Positions 1 through 13,599 are shown, numbered from the stretch's first letter. The stretch: DNA of 64,000 nucleotides from Vicugna pacos (GCF_048564905.1 NC_132993.1:69533001-69597000), one strand, 5' to 3'. A program made the numbers and translations. The notes: generated by a model not told the origin, from the sequence alone.

Positions 1-1158
1 TGTACACCTGTTCAAACTTTTATTCCTTTTGTAAATTATCTCTGTGTCCTCTTCATAATCCCCTACGCTTTTATGTGCCCCTAATTAAAACCAGAGCTTT
101 GAAATTTCTAAGTTCCTAGTGTGATTAACTCTGGTCATTACTATTTTCACCCAGAATCCCCAAACCCTTTTCTTCCGCTGTGGTCTTCATTTACTACTAC
201 TGTATAAACACATTCTCGTTTACCTCAGATCCCCCTAAAAATTTACCTGTGTCCTTTCTCTTCCAAATTGCTTTTGCCTCAGCTCTCACTAGTGGTTAAA
301 AGATGGAAAAATCTCATTTTCCATTGCATAAGGGTACATGGGGCATGTTGCTGCCCCTGAAGTTGGATTTCCAAAGGTATTTCTGTTTATATGTTGATTC
401 TCTTTTCCTCATCCTCTACTTCCCTCTTTCCTCCCTTCCGTTTATGATAATTTTGCTACTCTAAGCTTCTCCTATCCTTCTCCCCAACCCCTACTCCATT
501 CCTCATGGAATAAGGCAAAGGACTATAGCTAGTCAGGAAAAATACTCTACCTTCTTAGAAGGAGGTGGAGTGATAATGATGAAGTTGGTGTATTTCACCA
601 ATAATGGTTTAGCCTTGTTTCAGGTTGGAGAGGGTGTAACACAAATAGTGTTTCCTGGAGTATAATTAACAATTAAAGCCCAAAATATGAACAGTTTTTC
701 TTCTTCTAAGCTTTGGGGTAAATAAAGCTTGCACATTTGTCGATGTTTTAAAACAGGCTCTGGAAGTGACAGTGCTTCCTCCCTTGCTCTTCCTCTGCCT
801 CTACAAAGCCACCTTGTTTTTTGGAGAAAGCAGAGTGTGCAAAGGCCATGGAGCAAAGTCTTTCATGCTCTGTGTAGCATAAGGCAGCTGCAAAAACACA
901 TGATTTGGAGCATCAAGGCCATGGCTGAAGTCTTTCCTTGTCAATGCAGATGTTCAACTTAAATGCACATGCTTTTGTAGACCCTGAAAGGAGTAGGCTC
1001 GATCTGCTGGAGGAACACTGAAGACATGTGTTTTTTTCATTTCAGTAGTCAGAAGAGCACATTGAGTTTAAAGTCATATTCCAGGCAATGAAACATTCTG
1101 TGGATGGGATGCAGTATTCTGACAGTAACAAATTCCCTTTATGTATACCCAATGCTAT

Positions 1159-1206
1159 ATATGTGTGTGTGTGTGTGTGTGTATGTATACACATAAATAT
1201 ATATAC
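1159..1206. repeat. (TG)n / AT-rich microsatellite
   Basis: A run of about eleven TG units is followed by a TA/CATA-rich stretch. It is a simple repeat and likely length-polymorphic. Confidence 0.9.
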
Positions 1207-4200
1207 TCAAGACATGCACATATGATATCTGTGATTGTGTATCCTTGCTTTTATTGCTAAAATTTATTATTTTAGTTTCACTGGGAAGTACTGTTAAGAA
1301 TCAAACTCTCTCAAGCATGTCTGACTTGTGTGATCCAGGTAAAAACTATGTGACATTTAATTCCTTCCTATTGCTTAAACACACCAGTTTGTGTCTACTG
1401 ATGTGCAATATTAAAATTAGGTACTGAAAATATCAGAGTACTTTGGTTTTAATAGCTATAATAAATGTGTTTTGTCTGTTCCAAGGATTATATAATTCAT
1501 AATTATTGAGTCTATGTAATACTGACTTACCGTCTTTAATTAATTAAGTAAATATCTCAGCCATGTCAGAATCAAATGATAGGAAATCATCTTCATATTA
1601 AGATTTGCTAAGTATTGTTTGAATTCTAAAAGATTTCAAATTTGCATTATCTTTGTTTGTAATGTTAAGTATTTTTTTCACTAAGTAATTTAGTCTTCCT
1701 ATGATTTTTTTCCCCAAGTAAAATCAATGTTGAAAAAGTAGACCAAAATATCTTTAACATTTTTTGTATTTCTGTCAAACAACAGTTAAAAGTTACTATA
1801 ATGGTCTAAATGCCTGTTTAGGAGGAAAATATTTTCCCTTTGAAGGAGAAAAATAACGTTTTGTTCAGCAAAAAGCAGCTCTGTGAAGCTGGGGCCCATG
1901 ACACTTTTATATATTAGTATACCCAGAAATTAGTACTATATACAAAAATACTTACGAAATTAATGAGTGAAACTAAGTTTACATGGAAGAGAATTAATTT
2001 ATGGTTGATTGCGATATGTTATAAAATGTCAGTTTAATGACCTGAGAGAGTCACTAATAACTAGTGGTTTTATATAAAGACTCAGTATTTGGAAAAAGTA
2101 TATCAAATCTAATTAAAAAAAAATGTCTGGGGGCCTTGCCATTGCTGAGGGTAGCAGTCTTCTCAAGATAAGAACTATTTCTGGTAATAAGTATTTCTGT
2201 AGTGAACTCTAAGGGCTGAGCAGATGCATTAACAACCATGGTACAGGCAAATCGACTTCCAGAAGTATTTTGTGATGGGAGGTTGATAGCCATTAGGAAT
2301 ACCTCAAACTCTCCCCTCTTCCAAGCAGTAGAGGAAGGCTGGCTGAGGAGGTTAAGAAGATCAGTATCATTTTCTGCTAGTTTCCTTGATCATTTGTACT
2401 AATATTTCAGATCATCTTTAATACAGAAGAACATTTCGTGCCTGAGGCCCCAAGTACTTTGTAACAACATTTGCTTGGAATTCAGGACATTTCTTCTTTT
2501 CAGAAGCCCTTTATTGAGTTTACAAAGTACTACACAAAGTAAAACACCTGCAGGGCAGGAGGTTGCCTGAGAGGCCTCTGCCCCGCTGCCCAGGGCAGTG
2601 AGAAGGAAAAGACGATGGGGGAGGAGGTCCTGGGTGGGGGTTGGCTAGTACAGATGCATTGTTCCTTACTCTCCCGTTTGACGGAAGCTGTTGCTTAGTT
2701 TAATTTAATCTCTTATTTGTCCTGGCCAGGACAAAGCACATATCAATTAGTCAGGCTTCTGCTGGCAACAGTTGTTGCTGTTTCAAGGGGGAGGGGAGAA
2801 TAGTATGTGGGAAAAATAATTTTTCATTTTTACTTACCACGTGTATGCATCCATAAGAAAAAAATTACATGCCTGTAGGCAGGTGAAGTATCTAAATAAA
2901 TATGACATTAAATCATTACCCAAAATCAGATTCAGTTTTTCCCTTTTCCTTTTACTGACTTTCCAGATTATCTGAAACAGCCTTGACAATTGCTGGTGAA
3001 GGCTGTGTATTTCCATTTAATTATTCACAATTTGTTACAGAATGTCTAGTTAATAAGGACCATGTAAATCTAACTTTATTTACTTCATTAATCTTTTTTC
3101 ATCTTAAGAATTAGGATAGGAATGTTTTTCCCCTGTTGCAGCTGGGTAGTTTCCAGTTAAAGAGGGAAATAGAACTGAGATTGTGCATTGATCATAATAT
3201 TAGATCAGCCAGTAACAGGTATGCTTTAAGTATTTAAAGTCAAGTTTGGTGTGCAGTTACATTGCACAATAGATAAAAGTTTTTGTTATTTTTCTTCATC
3301 TTTAAGAAAACAAATTATAAAGGTAAATAGCAGAAACTTGTTAAAGCCTGAATTTGAATTGAACTCTTGATACATTTATACCAAAAATCTTAGAGATTTT
3401 GACAGCTTGATCAAATAGTAGGACGTTCATTTGAAGCATACGTAATTGGTTAATGATACTTGAAAACCAATTTTATAAGTTCTAAAAACACAATGTAATT
3501 ATTGGTTTCCTGATAATTGGCCTGCATTTTTTTAAAGAAGACCTGGTGATAGCTTTGCTGTTAATGTGAAAAGATAACTTAAGCATGGTATCATATAGAC
3601 TTTTAATTCTGTGGCAAGTTCACCTTCACTATAAATGAGGGAATTAAATTTTTAAGATTTTAAAATGTGTTTGTGCCATCAACATTGGACAGTCATCGTA
3701 TTAATTAATTGGTTCTGAGAAATACTTTTTTTCTTTTTTTTGCTTCGTACGTAAAACATTTATGGCATCTCTGTGCTTCTTCTCCTGGGAACTCTGTGCA
3801 GGGCATTTGGAAATGTTGTGGGAAGGAGTAATTATGCTGTTCAGGGAATTCGTCAAGGAACGAAGTTGTGGGAGATTAAAGGAGATGTGATGGTTGCAGG
3901 GGTCACAGCCTTGATTTTGAGCCAAGACTCACTATCACTTTTTTAATTGAGGCTGAAAACTAGAAAGCTGTGATGTGGTAGCCACCTATTACTGGAGAGG
4001 ACACATCTAACTAATTGGAAATGAGTGAGCAGGGGGCTTAACTCCAAACACAAAGAACCAGAACAACCAAATATGAATAGCAGTTCATTAAAACAAATAG
4101 TCTGATAAATAGAGACTTGCGTATTATAATTGGCGTGTACCCTCCCTTTGATATTTTTTAAAAAATATGAGCTCTTCACTATCCCTGTTTCAGAGCCTGT

Positions 4201-5493
4201 AAATAGTTTAGCCTCTATTCTCACTTGAGTCTTTAAAAATACTGAGTAAAACGTTTTCCATTAGTGGTGAAGCTTTCAATTCAGACCATTTTTGTTTTTA
4301 TGTATTAAATGAAGTTTAAAAAATATATTGATAGTATTAGTGCATCGTATTTATTTCTACATTACACCAAAATTAAAAAGCAGACTCAATTTGCATCATA
4401 TTACCATATTCCAAGTACAGCAATAGCTTGTGTTAGGATATTTAAAACACCTTATTTACAGTTGCCTTTGTTATGGCTCCAATTCCTTTTCAGCACATTC
4501 CCTTGTATATTCAAACCTTAGATGACAAATTACTGATTTCAAATACTATTTAAAATAAGACTAAGTTTTATCATTGCAAAGTAATTTGCAGTTATAAAGA
4601 CATTTGACATATATTTTATTCCTTTTTAAGCTCAAATTTAATATTAAATACAAATACCTCTAAAATACAATTATCTGATTTTTTTTTCTGGTTTCCTTTC
4701 TTTAGAACGTAGAGTATCAGAACAAACTGTAATGCCCTTTTGAATATAATGCCCATCCCTTTGCCTCATCTTACACAGTCCTCTGTGCACACAGTAAAAT
4801 GAATGCAGCTAATCCATAGCCTCTATTTCAAGAGGTCTCTAGTTTGTGAGTCCTTATAAATGGAGACGCAGATCAAAAGCTTCAGCTGTAAGTAATTTAA
4901 AAGTGTACATACAGCTTCTTTGGGGTTACCAGCTGAGAGATCTGCTAATTATATATCCCTGTCCAAAGACTTTTTCTGTTTCTGTCCAGGAAATATTTGC
5001 TTCCTCCAACTACGCAATTTCAAGGGGACAGTGTAAGTGTGGATTTGGGAGGGCAAAAGAAATCAGCCACTTGAATGATCACTTCAGTTAAATTAACCCT
5101 AGGAATCAAAAAGGTGAAAATGTTAGTCCTAGATTTTTGGACGTATTTACCATTATGTGCCCTAAGCAGTTTCTGTCATTCACCTTCCAATTATATATAT
5201 CATATACATACAGTTTTTGGGGGGCGGGGTAAACAAATTAGCAAGTTGTAACCCTTATCTCCTATGCTAGTAACACTGACAGAGTATGCTTCTCGCTCAG
5301 AAAATACTTATCACATATTGCAACAACTAGAATCTGCAGTGTTTTTTGTTTTAATAATGCTGTTAGAGAAGAGAGAGGGACCTTCCCCTTGACCCTAACC
5401 TCAGTAAATGAATGGAAGTCTCATTGGTCTAGACCCTTACCCCTTAGAAGCATTCAGTTGCTGGTGGACAGAGACTAGGTCCTCCTAGATCTT

Positions 5494-5515
5494 TTTGTTT
5501 GTTTGTTTGTTTTCA
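5494..5515. repeat. (TTTG)n short tandem repeat
   Basis: Several TTTG units follow a T run. It could be the degenerate tail of an antisense retroposon, but no body is recognisable next to it. Confidence 0.7.
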
Positions 5516-5655
5516 GTTATATTAGGTAGAATTGTTACAACTTGACTGCACATATATAATATAGTGCATATAAATACATAGATACAATATACTGCATTTT
5601 TTTTAGTTTACGTGTTTGTACTTATTGTTTCTAAGAATAGTTTAGAGCTTTAGTG

Positions 5656-6190
5656 CTTTTTTTTTTAATAGACTTTATTTTTTAGAGCAGTTTCAGGTTT
5701 ACAGCAGAATTGAACAGAAAATACAGAGTTCCCACATAGCCCTCCCACCCACACATATATACTCCCCTACCCTCAACATCCCTCATCACTGTGGCATATT
5801 TAGTACAATCAATGAACCAATATGGGCACATTATTATTAACCAGATTCCATAATTTATGTTAGGGTTTATTCTTGATGTTGTACATTCTGTGGATTTTGA
5901 CAAATGCATAATGACATGTAGCCACCACTATAGTATCATACAGAATAATTTCATTGCCCTAAAAATCCTTTGTGCTCCATCTATTCATTCCTCCCTCCCT
6001 CCCTCTCCCCAAACCCCTGGAAACCATGATCTTTTTATTGTTTCTGTAGCTGTGCCTTTTCTAGAATGTCATTTGGTTGGACTCATACAGTTTGTAGCCT
6101 TTTCATACTGGCTTCTTTCATTTAGTAATAAGTCTTTTAAGTTTCTTCTGTGTCTTTCATGGCTTGATAGATCTTTTTTTACTGCACATA
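5656..6190 (-). mobile_element. L1M-type LINE 3' UTR fragment, antisense
   Basis: The + strand reads as the reverse complement of an old L1 3' region. It opens with a T run and an AGACTTTATTTTTTAGAGCA motif, then the usual GTTCCCACATA and CCCCTGGAAACCA blocks, then the GAATGTCATTTGGTTGGACT block ending near a TTTCATGGCTTGATAG motif. It matches the mammalian-wide L1MB class as I remember it. The copy is 5'-truncated and holds no usable reading frame. The two open frames across it are chance. Confidence 0.75.
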
Positions 6191-6408
6191 TATTTTAAAA
6201 TTTACATATATGTACTGTTCATTGTTTCTAAGAACGTTTAGAGCTTTAGCTTTTTCAACTTACATAGTTATCAAAGGAATAAAGCCAACCACAAAATAAG
6301 AATCAACAGAATGCGGTAATCCAGTCATAAAGGACAGTCAAATGTGCTTAAACATATTTAAGGAATCAGTCATCTTAGCTGTAAATAATAAATAGTTCAT
6401 TTGTGTCC

Positions 6409-6566
6409 TTTTTTTTTTTTTTAAGATTCCACATAAAAGTGATACCATATGGCATTTTTTTTGTTTCTCTTTCCGGCCCACTTCACTTAGAATGACAGTC
6501 TCCAGGCCCATCCATATTGCTGCAAATGGCATTCTTTTCTTCTTTTTTATGGCTGAGCAGTATTCC

Positions 6567-6570
<4 letters not shown>
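6409..6570 (-). mobile_element. Very short L1 ORF2 C-terminal fragment, antisense
   Basis: On the - strand this encodes the last part of L1 ORF2: MEYCSAIKKKKRMPFAA, then WMGLETVILSEV and HMVSLLCGI. It parallels the same end in the L1 copies at 47.7-50.8 kb. A poly(T) run at 6409-6422 sits directly after the stop codon region, so the copy seems to lack a 3' UTR. Reverse transcription probably started at the A-rich stretch just behind ORF2. Its 5' end abuts a TG microsatellite. Confidence 0.8.

Positions 6571-6597
<27 letters not shown>
6569..6597. repeat. (TG)n microsatellite
   Basis: An uninterrupted run of about fourteen TG units sits at the truncated 5' end of the antisense L1 fragment. 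Confidence 0.95.
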
Positions 6598-6599
<2 letters not shown>

Positions 6600-7460
6600 C
6601 CTAGATCTTTTAAAAATGCTCATCTGCTGAGGAGAGAACTGCAGTCATCGGGAGTAACCATGTATGTTGTTTCGTACTCTTTCCAATAGAGAACATGACA
6701 TTTAAGCCTGACCCAAAGAAAGAGTTCACCTGTAATATTGACAGCACTTCATAAAACATCCCACCACATTTTTGTAGTATATCAGTTACTCAGGCTCTGA
6801 AGTCTTTGATACTAGCTAGATTTCTTACCTCAGTGCCTTACAAACTTTACAGATGACAGGAGACACAAATAGTTTATTAAGAAGTCTAGGAGTTGGAAGC
6901 TGCTCAAAATCAAACTTGTAGAACTCAACACAGATGTTTATTTTTGAGTTCATTTCCCTTTAAGTTGTCATAAATCTGAGTGGTGAAGCACCCTCTTTTA
7001 ATGCTTTCTTACAGCTCAAATGTTCGGGGATAGACATTATTCACAGTATATGTTATCTTATATAAAACTGTTAGAACATTGTACAAAATAGATTCATCAC
7101 TTGAGAGGTGTCTTGTGGGGCAGATGGAAGGCATACTACTAAATTTCAATTAATTACACCATGGAATATGGACAGACACACTGGGAACAGCCACATTTGC
7201 TTCTGGTATTAATACATTGATGTATTATTCAAGTAAGATATTTTTCTCATCCCTTCTTGGTCTCATCTGTGTCAAGCAATGATTAGTTTTATTTTCCTCC
7301 GATTATTGACTCAGGATTGGATAATAACTGGAACAGTTTGGCAAATTTGGTATCCTGGCAGTTCTTTGTAACTGACCACAAGATTGTGAAACCTGTGATT
7401 ATGTGCTTAAAATATTTGCATCTTGTCTGATAGCTGAGCTTCTGCAGAATCATTGTACTG

Positions 7461-7622
7461 CAGAGAGTCTCAGTTTTTGAGTTATGTTAAAATTACCTGG
7501 GGAGGTTTTTTAAACATGCTAGTGCCAGACCGAATCCCCAACACTCCCTTCGTGAGGGACCATTGGCCTTTTGTTAGGACTTCCAAGGAATTCCAGTGGG
7601 CAAGTGAGGTAGAGAATCGCTG
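7461..7622. mobile_element. MER5-like hAT-Charlie nonautonomous DNA transposon
   Basis: The left end reads CAGAGAGTCTCAGTTTTTGA and is followed by AAAATTACCTGGGGAGGTTT. The right end reads GAGAATCGCTG. These match the imperfect terminal inverted repeats and the 'attacctggggag' core of MER5A/B, an ancient eutherian hAT family. It is about 160 bp, close to the family's usual length. Confidence 0.75.
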
Positions 7623-9100
7623 TCCTTGAAGAAACAGAAAAAGACTCGAAATCAGCATAAAGAAAATCCCCCACACTGAGCCCTGAATTTACCATAAAAA
7701 TAATGCTTTTCCATCAGATTGATGGCCACCAAAGTAAACTTTTGACCAAATTACTTAGACTTCTGTGACACTGTTCAGACACACCCCCCATGTGTCATGG
7801 AGTGTGTCTAATTGCCTCCAGAAAACTAGGCCAAAAGTGAACAATTTAGTTAGCTCTGGTCTCCTTATGTTCGCAACCCAGCAGAGCTGCATGCCAGGAC
7901 CGAGAGATCTGGCCAGTTGGGGCAATGCTGTTAACCTTGTATGGGTGTCAGCCTCCACACACCCACTGCCCCCATGCACCCTAATCTAATAGCATCCTTT
8001 TTTTCCCACATGGAAACACCCCTACTCTAGGTTCCTCTCGTGGCGTATTTATGCTAGACCCAGTTCAAGTGTTCAAAGTTGTTAGTTGATTAAGGTTTGA
8101 GGTCTTACCCCTCCCAGAGGTTCCAAAATTTTAATAAGGTCTCCTGAAAGCCAGAAATACCGAAGTTGTAAAACTTTAATGACAGTAGTAACTGGGAGAG
8201 GATTAAATAATTGGACTCAAAGGGCCCTCTTTAATATTCCTTTTCAAATTATACCACATAGGCAGTTCTGCTTATTAGATCAACCCCTCCCGAAAACATT
8301 AAGCTTCTGTTCATAGTAGGTTCTGGGAACTCAGTGTTACCTGTTCAAAAAGAATTTTCTTTTGTCCTTTTGTTTCCAAATATGATGTCTCCTTGGTCCT
8401 CTTAAGTAGGGTACTCAATTACATTATAAATTAATTATTATTTTACCCAAGGTAATTTGCCACTGAAGCACTAAAAAACTTTATTGACTAAGGAAACTGT
8501 GCTAATTGATTGCCTTCAAAAATAAAATTTAATCTAGATAATTTATTACCATAAAATAACTTATAAGATATTTTATGTACTATGCCGTATCAGTGAATAT
8601 TAAAGACATGAATGAGGTAACTACAGAATTTTCACTATTGCAATTAACATTATAGGAGTGATAGCCCCTGTTAATCTTGCCCTTGCCAAAGAAAAGTTAT
8701 GTTACGTGTTAATCCCTTAGTTAATCTTGTTCTGTTTTTTAGTGTTTTCTCTATAACCATTTTAGCCATTTGAAAGCATTTAATAATTTAGGCATAGTAT
8801 ATATGTTTTTATTTCTTATGTGGAAAATCAGACTCTGAGGGCTAAGAAGTTCTACGAAAACAGGCTGAGACTTGATAGCTTTAAACACTTCTGTATCATG
8901 TCTATTAATTTGTTATTTTTAGCAATGTGAACTGCAGCCACAAGTGAGCCTCTCTTGATGTTGTTTCCATCTGTTTTCATTACCATTTTTCTTGTTCTCT
9001 TTCCCCTTTTGCAAAGTGAGAGGAAATGTTGAAGTGAAAGATTTTACACCTCCCCTGCTTGCCTCTGCTTGCTACTCCCCCTGCAGTCCAATTCTTTAAT

Positions 9101-9163
9101 TGTCCTCTCTCTCTGTCTCTCGCTCTGTCTCTGTCTCTCTCTGTCTCCATCTCTCTCTCCCCC
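9101..9163. repeat. (CTCTGT)n pyrimidine-rich simple repeat
   Basis: CTCT and CTGT units alternate across about 60 bp, followed by a C run. Confidence 0.85.
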
Positions 9164-12100
9164 CACTACTCAGAGCTCTGTTTCAGGGTGATAAATCCTA
9201 GCAGTCACTAGCCGCAAGCATTCTACAAAATGGCATTATCACTTTGAAGGGTATCTGCCAATAATGGAGGTTAATGCATTTGCTTCCATCCAGTGATAGA
9301 GGCTATCTATGGCTGGTCATGGCAGGAAAAGAAAATTGACCTCCTGTTCCCAATTTTATGTGGAATTTTTTTCCCCAGATCAGAGCGATGACCTTGCCAG
9401 AAGGATCCAAGTACATGTAAAATCGTATTTGACTTGATGATCGATGGCCAGTTACCTAGGTACGAGCATCTGTTCTGATAAAGCTGGAGGCGGGGTATAA
9501 GGCAGCTATATGTTCATGCATTTCACTCTGGCCTCCAGCTGGCACGAGTGATGTTTTCAGAAAAACACTTGATTCTCTGAGGAGATGATTGTCAGTCCTA
9601 TCATAAAATACAGAAAAAGGACTTCAACTTGAGTGTTATGGCAGAACTTAGGTTTCATTCTTTCTAACTTGCTCTACTTAATGTATTGCTTGTCTAGAGC
9701 TAATTTTATACTTTGAAGTTTCTCCAGTGAGTTCTACAAAAGACGTTTAATTTATCCCATAAAAATGTCATCCGAGTTTTCCGTGCTTTTTCTTGTTTAT
9801 CATCCATTCTCTGTTCTCAGCATGTGGAAAGGTGTTCACGTTTGCCAGGTTACTTGTTTCCTGAGTAATAGGTTTTGGCTTAGGTGATTGCATTATGATT
9901 TATAAAAGTCTTGTCAAATCTTGTAGTTTTTCTAATTTTAGCATGACCTAAATTCACATTTTCTCATCTTAATAAGTATGTTATACCAGTATGAAGCTAG
10001 AATATATTTGATTTATTACTTCCCCTTTATATTTGAAGCCTATCAAAAATTACAGGAAACAGATCAATAGCAATACATTTGTTTTGTTTTTTTTATACCC
10101 ATAATTACATGCTTTTTTGACACAAGAAATCAGCAGATGTAAAATTGTATCTTCAGGATTAACTCTTCTTTCCATAGAGCTAGAGTTAATCCTGCAGTTC
10201 AAATGATTTGCAAAAACTAACAAATTAAAAAATTCTACAGAGTGTCCTTTGGACACTTCTAGTGATGATCCCATCCACTCCTGTCATCCTACACACAGGT
10301 CACTTAATCTCCTGTAAATAGTATATTCAGTGCTAAAGTTGGGAACAAAACACAGATACCTCGACATACTTTTTAAAATACTTTTTATTTTTGAAAACAT
10401 TATCTCCTCTAACTGATTTGAAGTTGAGGTGTAAGTTTTTGTTTTATTTCATTTGTTTCTGACCTCCTTGTTCTCTGAGCTTCTCTCTGGGGCCCACTTT
10501 TTCTGTTTCAGTGTAAACATGGCTGCCTTGAAAGAGCCTTTAGGGTGTGTGAGGCAAATTATGAGAAAAGGCTAAGGTTCAGATTGAAAAACTGCCAACC
10601 TCCAAAGTTGTCTGTGGCCGTTTATTATGGGTAAATGTTATTTGAGAAATGCATGAAATATGGGAAGCACCTGTAACATACTCCTCAGGGATTTACCTCT
10701 CAGACAACCTATGGGTAATCATGAAGAAGCTATGAAAGTATACAAACTCTCCTGTTATGGTCAAATATACCAAGTAAGCCAAATAATGTACTGGATCCAG
10801 GGATACTGACATTCAAATGATGTGTGACCTTAGGATGTTTTCTGTTTCCTAATCTGTGAGATAGGGAGCATTAGGTGTCCACTGTTGGAGGGATGTGGAG
10901 GGCAGACACAGTTGTGTCAAGTGGGTATTTCACCCAGGTCCTCCCACACAAGAGCCTTTCTGTGTATTTGAGTTTCCCTTCCTTCCTAGTTTGCAGGGAG
11001 AACATGGGTGGTCTTTTGAAGCCCTGTTTGCCTTGTGGCAGGTTGTAAACAGCAGGGTTTTCTGGGAAGTGAATCTGTGCTTCTTGAGGATGGCCAGAAA
11101 AGGAAAACAGAAGAAAAATTTGTTAGCAGCTTAGTCACTAAGGCAACTTTTTGTGGAAGAAAGTCATCAGTGAATTGTACACATAGCCCGGGCTTGTCTT
11201 CTCTCTTCACTTTCCTCTTAGTTAGCCACATCTGAAGAGAACCCACCTACCCGGGGGGCCTGTTACCTATTAAGAGACTTCCCGTTCACGTGGCAGCAGC
11301 TCTGGTAATTGAGGCATGTCATTTAAGAGCAAATAGGCTCTTAGTGGTTGTCTAGCATTTGCAGACCTATCAAATGATGGCAAATAGCACACAGCCTCAT
11401 TTCTATATCAGATACACATCTACCCGGCTGTATTATTTTCTTTGTCATTATAATGTGGATGAGTCGATTCAGTAGCCATTTAATTAGCAGGATAATCAAA
11501 AGATGATAAAGTTGCCCTTCATTCAACCTGGATTTGAAATTCAGTTATTTGATCAGTATTGAAGCTGCGAGGCAGATGTGATATTAATAGAGAAAGTATC
11601 CAAATTACACAGTAGTCATTACTTTATGGTAATATGTCAGTCTGGAAACTACATATTTTTAAAGGTGCAAATGTTCCGTGTGTCAGAGTGTCAGATTGCA
11701 CACTCCTAGCACATCTGGAAGTCATTTTTTTCTTAGAAGGAATGTTTTATAGGATTAAATTATGTGGGTTGCGAGAAGGCTTTATTTTTATAAAGATGAG
11801 GCTAAAGATCTTTATGAGAGGTCAAAAGAGAAGGTAGGGGTGTTTAACTCTGATGTTTTAATACCACGTCAAACCACACGCTTGTTTAGAAATTGACAAC
11901 TATGTTCTTATAAAATGACTACTAAATCAAATAATGAAAAACTCATATAAATCCAAGGTTTAATAGTAGTAGGGAAAAGGTTGAAACAATTTTTTTTCCT
12001 GCTATTCTGCTAGTTAGAGTTTAAATTTCAGGGGTGGAGAGGAGGTAGTTTTGCATAATATATTTTAGATTGAGCTTAGAAATTAATGGTTGGTAAAGAA

Positions 12101-12439
12101 ACAAAGCATATTTTTCCAAGGAAATAAAGACGAATATTGTCTTGCATGAAGAGATGGATGCGGCTTGAAAAAAGGACTACAAAATTATTCCAGACTACTG
12201 TTGGTAGGAAAGCAAGGTTTTAACTTAAAATACAGACTGATTGTTTACACTGATGATAGTAATCATGTACTTGCAAAATTTCCTATTTCACTTTAAGCTT
12301 ATATAAGAGCAGCTATGTCCACTTGACAGAATGTAATTAAGAAAGGCTTATTTCTCCAGGAGCAGTTTTCATTCAGTGCTCCTCACCAGTAATTTATCAC
12401 CTTCAAAGGAAGGAGAAAGAAACCCATATTGGCTGTCCG

Positions 12440-12527
12440 TTAGGTACTGAGTCATTTGGTTCTTAATAGCAATGCTTCTTATTTGTTATTATCCCCATTT
12501 CACACTTGAGGAAGTTGAGACTGACAG
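12440..12527 (-). mobile_element. MIR fragment, antisense
   Basis: The block TTATTATCCCCATTTCACAC with GAGGAAGTTGAGACTGACAG resembles the antisense MIR core ('ttattatccccattttacagatgaggaaactgaggc'). It is short and diverged. Confidence 0.55.
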
Positions 12528-12900
12528 AAGTTCATTCATTTCACACACTTTATTGAGTGCCTACCACACAGGCAGTGAGCACTGGCTTGGGCTCTGGGGC
12601 TTTCGCAGTGACCAAGCTGGAAACAGTCACTCTTCTCGTGGAGCTTGTTTCCTGTCAGAGGAAGAGGAAAAATCATAAGTTAAGAAAAAAAAAACAGACA
12701 AACCACAACCAAGTAGCATTCATGTAATATTAAAATATTAAGAAGAATGATGCAACTGGGGAGTGTCTAGGTGTGAACTTCAGATTCCTTTGTCTGGGAA
12801 GACTTAACAGAGACAAGATCAAAATGGCAGGAGGGGCCGGCAGTGTGAAGGCCAGAAAGAGGCACAGAGCAGGCAGAAGGAAGAGTTTCTATTATAATTC
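12528..12900. repeat. Ancient mammalian interspersed repeat, family not assigned
   Basis: The phrase TTTATTGAGTGCCTACCACA leads to 'cgtggagcttgtttcctgtc', then 'gtgtgaaggccagaaagagg'. This follows the order of a widespread old repeat ('tattgagcacctactatgtgcc ... ctcatggagcttacattct ... aaggccctgagg'). I recognise the pattern but cannot name the family with confidence. Related pieces occur at about 31.6-32.1, 33.77-33.9, 38.0-38.24 and 62.7-63.06 kb. Confidence 0.5.
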
Positions 12901-13599
12901 TTTTTCTGTACCCAAAGTTGGAAAGGTATTAAAGATCTACTAACCTTATTTGTTGTATCTGCACAAGGAACTCTGGAAGAATACCGAAGAAAGTAGATGG
13001 GATTCTACCACTGAGGACGAAGGACTGAGAACTGTCGGGGAAGAGCAAGTCCAAATCTGGGGGATTGAGGGGAGCCTATCTTTGTAAACCTTTATATTCT
13101 TTCTGGTTTTGAACCATAAAGTTTTTTCTTTAAAAGAAAAAAGTGAACGGGCCTGATTTTAGCCAGTATAGAAGTCTGAAAAACCTTACCTTTAAAATTA
13201 ATTTACAGAAGTGAAATGAAGAATGCCAAAATCGGATTTGTGTTGCTTTTACATACTTACATTGAGTTTTACTATCTCTGAAACGCCAGATAGAGCACCC
13301 AGTGCAGAGCGAGAGCATGTCAATATATAGTGAATGTTTCACCAAATTGAATTATATCTATTATCCTAATCCTAAACAACTTGAGTTAAAAAAAATTTAA
13401 CCTTATTGTGTAAAATTTGATGCCTTGCTTTCTTTCGTTTAATCTTTCAGGTCTCTAGCTCCACAGTGCACCTTGCTTTGCTACTATCTTCTCTTCACCT
13501 GCTTATTTAAAAAAAAAAAAATGTCTCCAAACCTGCTTTTATTCAACTTTTGCCCCCTGATGGCTATTACACACATCAAAACCAATTGGTATTTTAAAA

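Noticed and set aside
7700-8000. Possible LTR or MaLR-type fossil based on moderate GC and frames on both strands
   Set aside because: No terminal motif, polyadenylation layout or family phrase could be recognised, so it is left as plain intron.
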